A stretch of DNA of 9,141 bases, from NCBI GenBank assembly GCA_905207425.1, contig CAJLLB010000079.1:1-9141 (forward strand), read 5' to 3'. The notes beneath the pieces were generated by a model. It was not told the DNA's origin. It did no database searches and worked only from the letters and a program-made list of their open reading frames with translations. This DNA is from an uncultured Collinsella sp. Lineage in GTDB: Bacteria; Actinomycetota; Coriobacteriia; Coriobacteriales; Coriobacteriaceae. This document shows, one piece after another, positions 5,701 through 9,141 of this stretch (positions within the stretch are counted from its first letter, which is position 1; each line of letters opens with the position of its first letter). The position numbers and the translations under genes were made by a program.

Positions 5701-6936
5701 ATGGCAGACAACGAGACCAAACCCTCGGCGAACGACGGCCGAGAGGAGCTCGTGGCAAAACAGCTCGCATCGACCAAAATCCACCTCGCGCTCACTCAGA
5801 AGCGGGTGGACGTCTCCGGCGCCATCAAGCTACCGCTCGAGCGAATTCCCCAACTCGGCGTGGCGTTCGCCTCGCTCCGCTCGATGTTTCGCACCGTCAC
5901 CAACACGGTGAGTGTGCCCACGCTGCTCCAGGCGACTGACAAATATGGTAGCCCGCTCGATCCGTCGAAACTCAACACGTTCAAGGACGGCAGCGGTCTC
6001 ACAGGGGGCTACCGCGACGCCGCCAAGGGCCTTGGGCAGGCGCGCTTCCACGTAGTCGAGGGCGACATCGCCACGAGCGTCACGCAGGTGCCTTACGATC
6101 CAACATCGCTATTCATGGCAGCCGCAATCGCGCAGATAAACCAAAAGCTCGACTCCATCCAGGAGTCCGTCGACGAAATGTTCGAGTACATGCGTCAGCG
6201 CGACAAGGCCAACATGCGTGGCAACCTCAAGACGCTCGCAGACATCCTCAACGGTTACGGCCTCAACTACGGCAACGCCACCTACATGGCAAACGCCCAT
6301 ATGAAGGTGCTCGACATCAAGCAGTCGTCCGCGCAGGACATGGAACTCTTCCGCTCGCAGGCACAGGCGGATCTGAAAAAGAAAGGGTTCATCGAGGTGC
6401 GAGACGGCTTGGGCAGACGCCTCGACAAGGTGCTCGACTACCTCAAAGACTGCCAGCTCGCCACCTACATCCACGCGTTCTCGCTGTTCCTCGAACCCAT
6501 GCTCGCCCAGAACTTCGAGCCCGCAAAGCTCGCGGACGCCACTGCGAAAATCGAGGCTGATTCGATCGCGTACCGCGAGCTCTACACCGACTGCTACAAC
6601 GCACTCGAAGCGGGGGCTGTCGACACCGTCGATGCGGCACTGCTGGGCGGTATCGCGTCCGCGGGCAAATTGCTCGGTCACGCCATCGCAAAGACCCCCG
6701 TGGGCGACCATACACTCATCGACGAGGCGCTCGAAGGCGCAGGAGAGAGCATCGGAAAGTTCAACGACAAGCAATCCGAGAAACTCCTCGAAAAGCTCCA
6801 TCAGGCAAAGACGCCCGACGTCACGCCGTTCAAGCAGAGCGTAAAGGAGATCGACACCCTCTACAACCGCCCCGCGCAGATCGCCGTGGACGCCGAGAAC
6901 GTCTACATCTTGCCTGCCAAGCAGCAGGAAGAGTAA
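5701..6936 (+). CDS. Conserved-looking protein of unknown function with coiled coil and hydrophobic helix
   Basis: 411 residues. The ATG at 5701 follows AAGGAG (5689-5694) with 6 bases of spacing; the in-frame ATG at 5665 has none. Residues about 25-75 form a Val/Leu-rich segment (IPQLGVAFASLRSMFRTVTNTVSVP). About 105-125 reads GLGQARFHVVEGD. Residues 138-187 form a helical coiled coil (FMAAAIAQINQKLDSIQESV, then RGNLKTLADIL). A long helical part follows (LDKVLDYLKDCQLATYIHAF). A Gly/Ala-rich hydrophobic helix lies at about 314-332 (LLGGIASAGKLLGHAIAKT), and the C-terminus is ordered (LYNRPAQIAVDAENVYILPA). There is no signal peptide or known catalytic motif. From memory, similar uncharacterised proteins occur in Firmicutes; I cannot confirm this here. 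The hydrophobic helix might bind or enter membranes, which is speculation. Convergent with the exonuclease gene 41 bases downstream. Confidence 0.85.
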   Translation: MADNETKPSANDGREELVAKQLASTKIHLALTQKRVDVSGAIKLPLERIPQLGVAFASLRSMFRTVTNTVSVPTLLQATDKYGSPLDPSKLNTFKDGSGLTGGYRDAAKGLGQARFHVVEGDIATSVTQVPYDPTSLFMAAAIAQINQKLDSIQESVDEMFEYMRQRDKANMRGNLKTLADILNGYGLNYGNATYMANAHMKVLDIKQSSAQDMELFRSQAQADLKKKGFIEVRDGLGRRLDKVLDYLKDCQLATYIHAFSLFLEPMLAQNFEPAKLADATAKIEADSIAYRELYTDCYNALEAGAVDTVDAALLGGIASAGKLLGHAIAKTPVGDHTLIDEALEGAGESIGKFNDKQSEKLLEKLHQAKTPDVTPFKQSVKEIDTLYNRPAQIAVDAENVYILPAKQQEE

Positions 6937-6946
6937 CGATACGCGA

Positions 6947-6969
6947 CAGGCACGCGCCATGCAGACAGC
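6947..6969. repeat. 23-bp direct repeat, left copy
   Basis: Begins CAGGCACGCGCC and matches 7818-7840 at 21 of 23 positions, same orientation. It lies between the stop of the 5701 gene and the stop of the exonuclease gene, so the two copies bracket the exonuclease gene with its leader. Each copy contains a small GGC-ACRC-GCC palindrome. Confidence 0.7.
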
Positions 6970-6977
6970 TAACGCCC

Positions 6978-7712
6978 CTACCTTCCCGCCGCCTTCAGCT
7001 TCAGCAGCAGGTCGCCCAGCTCGGGGCACTTGCTAGAAAGGCGCGTCTGAGCTCGCTCGCCCATCCCCCACCGCTGGCGGACTTCCTGGGCGCGCGGGCT
7101 CACGCGGTAGTCCCCGTCCATCACCTGCTTGAGCAGCTTGGCGGTCACGCGCGCATCGGCAAGGGCGCTGTGGGCGTGACCCGTCGGCTCGTCGAACTCG
7201 ATGCCAAGCCACGTCGCCGCGTCACTCAAAGAGACGCACCCGTGGCTGCCCACGTCCATGATCGAGGTGTAAAACGCCTGCAGGTCGGCCCAGTCCGTAG
7301 GAAATGCGGAAAGATCAATGTGCTTTGCCTGGCACTCGGTCAAAAGCTGTCGACGATCCGCCCCGCTCCAGCAAACTATCTGGGCGGAGTAGCGACCGAT
7401 CCAATCGCAGAGCCTTTTGATCACCACGTAGAGCGGATCGGCCATCGCGGTGTCCACGGCCGATATCCCCGTAAGCTCGCGGACAGGGAACGCAACGCCT
7501 TCGGTAAATTCCGTCTGCACACACTGCGAAAACTCGCCCATAACGTTGCCGTGATAGTCGAGCTTGACGGCGCCGACCTCGATAATCTCGTTGCGCAGCC
7601 CACGGCGCTGGCGCTGCTTTGGCACCGGCGCAAACTCAAAGTCCAGCACAATCTGGCACGCAAAGTTCGTCGTATCGATAGCCGAGATACACGGCGTCTT
7701 TTCAGCTGACAC
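6978..7712 (-). CDS. DEDDh-family 3'-5' exonuclease
   Basis: 244 residues. Probable 3'-5' exonuclease of the DnaQ/ERI-1/KapD type, acting on single-stranded DNA or RNA ends with two metal ions. Visible motifs: Exo I IVLDFEF with D24 and E26; Exo II WSGADRRQLL with D119; Exo III GHAHSALADARVTAKLL with H181 and D186, which makes it the DEDDh subtype. Also typical are RNEIIEVGAVKLD after motif I and LTGIS before motif II. The chosen start is GTG (complement of 7710-7712), preceded on the minus strand by GGAGAAAGG at 8 bases. The frame is open up to 7826, but that stretch contains a hairpin and has no good SD. It lacks polymerase or other fused domains, so it is stand-alone. The last 50 residues past the exonuclease core are basic and helical. 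The exact substrate cannot be told. Confidence 0.9.
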   Translation of the reverse strand: MSAEKTPCISAIDTTNFACQIVLDFEFAPVPKQRQRRGLRNEIIEVGAVKLDYHGNVMGEFSQCVQTEFTEGVAFPVRELTGISAVDTAMADPLYVVIKRLCDWIGRYSAQIVCWSGADRRQLLTECQAKHIDLSAFPTDWADLQAFYTSIMDVGSHGCVSLSDAATWLGIEFDEPTGHAHSALADARVTAKLLKQVMDGDYRVSPRAQEVRQRWGMGERAQTRLSSKCPELGDLLLKLKAAGR

Positions 7713-7720
7713 GGTTAGGG

Positions 7721-7729
7721 CCTTTCTCC
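7721..7729 (-). promoter_or_regulatory. Ribosome binding site selecting the GTG start of the exonuclease
   Basis: Minus strand reads GGAGAAAGG, ending 8 bases before the GTG at 7712-7710. No ATG in the same frame has comparable support. Confidence 0.65.
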
Positions 7730-7736
7730 GTTGCTT

Positions 7737-7757
7737 GCCGCTTGTTACATAAGCGGC
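7737..7757 (-). promoter_or_regulatory. Hairpin or inverted repeat in the exonuclease leader
   Basis: GCCGCTT (7737-7743) and AAGCGGC (7751-7757) form a perfect 7-bp inverted repeat with a 7-base centre (GTTACAT). It lies 8 bases upstream of the exonuclease SD, so it could be a leader hairpin or an operator. No known family is evident. Confidence 0.4.
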
Positions 7758-7817
7758 TACATTGCCGTAAGGATAGGTGGCCGCGCGGACATGAAAGCTG
7801 GGCGCAATACCATGCGC

Positions 7818-7840
7818 CAGGCACACGCCATGCAGACGGC
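7818..7840. repeat. 23-bp direct repeat, right copy
   Basis: Begins CAGGCACACGCC; 21 of 23 bases identical to 6947-6969 and in the same orientation. It lies about 105 bases upstream of the exonuclease start. With the left copy it encloses about 850 bases holding only the exonuclease gene and its leader. Confidence 0.7.
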
Positions 7841-7874
7841 CCCAAGAGAGTTGCCCGCTCTATTCAAATGCATG

Positions 7875-7920
7875 AAAAAGATTTAGGCCCGGTGACTTGA
7901 ATCAGCGGTCATCCCGGGCC
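7875..7920 (-). terminator. Minus-strand terminator-like hairpin
   Basis: GGCCCGG-TGAC (7886-7896) pairs with GTCA-(TC)-CCGGGCC (7908-7920), 11 pairs with a 2-base bulge and an 11-base loop. On the minus strand it is followed by TAAATCTTTTTC, so the T run begins about six bases after the stem. It lies just past the stop of the small ORF at 7923-8012. Confidence 0.5.
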
Positions 7921-7922
7921 CA

Positions 7923-8012
7923 TCAGAGCTCGTAGAGCTCTTGGTTGCTTTGGTCTCGCTCTTCACGGCGCTTATCGAACTTTCCGAGGCACTCAAGCAG
8001 CATTCGAAGCAT
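7923..8012 (-). pseudogene. 29-codon ORF, possible 3' remnant of a lost gene
   Basis: Reads MLRMLLECLGKFDKRREERD and then nine more residues ending in ELYEL, a charged helix-like sequence, with its stop 3 bases before a terminator-like hairpin. That stop-plus-terminator layout is what the end of a real gene looks like. However, there is no SD before either ATG, and a stop codon (TAA) lies six codons upstream in frame. It could be the tail of a deleted gene or chance. No family recognised. Confidence 0.25.
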
Positions 8013-8167
8013 AACAAGTCGCTGCCATTAAGGCACTGACCTCTTGACCAAGCAACGGCGCTGCCCAGCTATCACCCTTGGGCTGCCGTCAACTTTATTC
8101 TATCCGCGAGCATCTGGTTTACCAAATGGATTTTCGGTAAAGGAAGCACGGCACGCCCGCAAAACCA

Positions 8168-9019
8168 CTACGCCCCAAGTGCCGCCATGGGAATCACCGC
8201 CACGCCGTCGTCGCGTGTGTAGGCAATGCTCCCCTTTCCAACCACGACCGCCAAAAACGCCGGCGCGGCATTCTGGGCGGCAGGATTGGAGAGCACTTTC
8301 CTCTCCAGCGCCTTGAGATTTCTCGCTCCATCGTCTGCTTTCGCATCACTCAGCTTGACCTCGATGGCTCCCCAGCGCCCGTCGTGCTCAACGATCAGAT
8401 CGACCTCAAGGCCCTTCTCATCTCGGAAATAATGGACACTGTTGTCGACACCGCCGTAGGTGGAAAGGAACACGCGCACGTCGCGCAGGACGAGATTCTC
8501 AAAGAGCATCCCCAGCGTTTGCATATCGCCAAGCAGCCGCTCAGGGGTAGCCCCCAGCAACGCCGCCGCAAGTGACGGGTCACAGAAGTAGCGCTTGGGG
8601 CGCACGCGAACGCTGGCCTTCGAGCGCATGGGCGGCTCCCATCCGCACAGGTCCTCGGTCAGCTTGAGCCTGTTGAAGAGGTCCAAGTACGCAGCGATGG
8701 TCCTCTCGTCGGGGCCCGCCTCACCGTACGAGGCGTCCTTTACGAGCGTCTTGTACGTGACAGCCTGGCTCTCGTTCATGGCAAGAGCTCGCAAAAGGCC
8801 GTGTGCAAGCTCGGGCGACATGCCCTCGTCCAGCACGTTGACGTCGAGCACCGAGTGCACGTACTGGCTTGCCGTCTCTCGCGCAAGATCTTCCGAAAGC
8901 CCAAGATTTGCAGGCCAACCGCCCCTGCAGCACCAGCGGGCGACGTCATCCACCGTGCTCTCGCGACGCTGAGGGGCAAAATCCTCGCCCTTAAAGAGGC
9001 TTGCCAGTGACACGAGCGG
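8168..9019 (-). CDS. AAA_14/DUF4143-type protein, C-terminal part; N-terminal ATPase domain replaced
   Basis: About 283 C-terminal residues of a family usually about 400-450 long, with an N-terminal AAA_14 ATPase and a C-terminal DUF4143 domain. Seen here: VSLASLFKGEDFAP and WCCRGGWPANLGL (end of the ATPase part), a helical middle (SQAVTYKTLVKDASYGEAGP), then DUF4143: KRYFCDPSLAAALLGA, GMLFENLVLRDVRVFLSTYG, KGLEVDLIVEHDGRWGAIEVKLS. The last segment has the spacing of a PD-(D/E)xK-like core (VDL, then EVK). The Walker A and B part is missing: upstream of about 9019 the same frame turns into Mfd-like sequence. Cellular role of the family is unsettled. The stop is TAG (complement of 8168-8170). 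Confidence 0.85.
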   Translation of the reverse strand, partial: PLVSLASLFKGEDFAPQRRESTVDDVARWCCRGGWPANLGLSEDLARETASQYVHSVLDVNVLDEGMSPELAHGLLRALAMNESQAVTYKTLVKDASYGEAGPDERTIAAYLDLFNRLKLTEDLCGWEPPMRSKASVRVRPKRYFCDPSLAAALLGATPERLLGDMQTLGMLFENLVLRDVRVFLSTYGGVDNSVHYFRDEKGLEVDLIVEHDGRWGAIEVKLSDAKADDGARNLKALERKVLSNPAAQNAAPAFLAVVVGKGSIAYTRDDGVAVIPMAALGA

Positions 9020-9141
9020 CTCGCCGTCGCCCGACTTGTAGCGCGAAATGCGGTGGAGCGAGTGCACGTTGACGAACAGCACGTCGCCGTCCTTGTAGAC
9101 CAGCTTGATCGCCTCCTGCATGCGTCCATCGCCCGCGGCGA
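9020..9141 (-). CDS. Mfd-like CarD-domain fragment fused in frame to the DUF4143 gene (probable assembly joint)
   Basis: About 40 residues open to the window edge: AAGDGRM, then IKLVYKDGDVLFVNVHSLHR and ISRYKSGDGEP. This matches the RNA-polymerase-interacting (CarD-like) domain of transcription-repair coupling factor Mfd. E. coli Mfd has LYVPVSSLHLISRY at the same place, and Bacteroidetes Mfd is closer still, as I recall. Nothing in the AAA_14 family looks like this, and Mfd has no DUF4143 part. The switch falls at SGDGEP (about 9017-9037), a stretch both parents could share at DNA level. The most likely reading is a false join of two genomes at a contig end; a true gene fusion is possible but much less likely. 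Confidence 0.7.

Larger units (their letters stand above)
7713..8167. other. Long intergenic region between two minus-strand genes
   Basis: About 455 bases with no convincing full gene. Contents: the exonuclease SD and hairpin (7721-7757), the right copy of the 23-bp direct repeat (7818-7840), a GC-rich hairpin with a minus-strand T run (7875-7920), a doubled AGAGCTC near 7926-7941, a 29-codon minus-strand ORF (7923-8012), and a 6-bp inverted repeat TTTACC/GGTAAA (8118-8141). The density of small structures without a gene suggests decayed or rearranged DNA. Confidence 0.6.

Noticed and set aside
8118..8141. Inverted repeat TTTACC/GGTAAA as terminator of the DUF4143 gene
   Set aside because: Six pairs with a 12-base loop and no T run on the minus strand; too weak for a terminator, and no protein-site family is evident.

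Overview
The window is high-GC bacterial DNA and reads like a gut Actinobacterium of the Coriobacteriia, most likely Collinsella or a close relative. The support is indirect: GC-rich third codon positions, an LAxTG-type sorting signal on a surface protein (the signal class E sortases use), AAGGAG-type ribosome binding sites, and a catabolic diaminopropionate ammonia-lyase beside a YheO-type regulator. No rRNA or tRNA gene is present to fix the taxonomy. Both ends cut genes, so the window may be a whole short contig.

Layout, left to right. (1) 1-696, minus: 5' part of a diaminopropionate ammonia-lyase gene (dpaL/ygeX). (2) 697-973: divergent control region with two perfect 15-bp inverted repeats of the same design (AACAAA-N3-TTTGTT), centres 51 bp apart, around the likely dpaL promoter. 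(3) 974-1627, plus: YheO-like PAS/HTH regulator, the obvious candidate to bind those sites. (4) 1751-2737, plus: unrecognised Pro/Ala-rich protein with one membrane segment, ended by a strong 16-bp terminator hairpin. (5) 2810-2954: hairpin-rich leader. (6) 2955-3707, plus: unrecognised gene in which only about the first 140 codons look coding; the frame passes a run of seven G into AT-richer sequence. (7) 3704-5518, plus: secreted protein with three 131-residue Ig-like repeats, a fourth different domain and a LAATG sorting signal. (8) 5701-6936, plus: unrecognised 411-residue protein with a coiled coil and a Gly/Ala-rich hydrophobic helix. (9) 6978-7712, minus: DEDDh 3'-5' exonuclease, bracketed by an imperfect 23-bp direct repeat. 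(10) 7713-8167: intergenic DNA with hairpins and a possible gene remnant. (11) 8168-9141, minus: C-terminal part of an ATPase/DUF4143 protein whose upstream end changes in frame into sequence that looks like the CarD-like domain of a Bacteroidetes Mfd.

Functionally, only dpaL and its regulator form a clear unit: a substrate-controlled amino-acid catabolic switch. The remaining genes are separate transcription units, several preceded by a near-consensus TATAAT, and look like accessory surface and unknown-function genes. I see no transposase, integrase, CRISPR array or phage gene. The points most worth a second look are the twin operators, the chimeric right edge (probably an assembly joint), the sortase-anchored repeat protein, and the repeats around the exonuclease.
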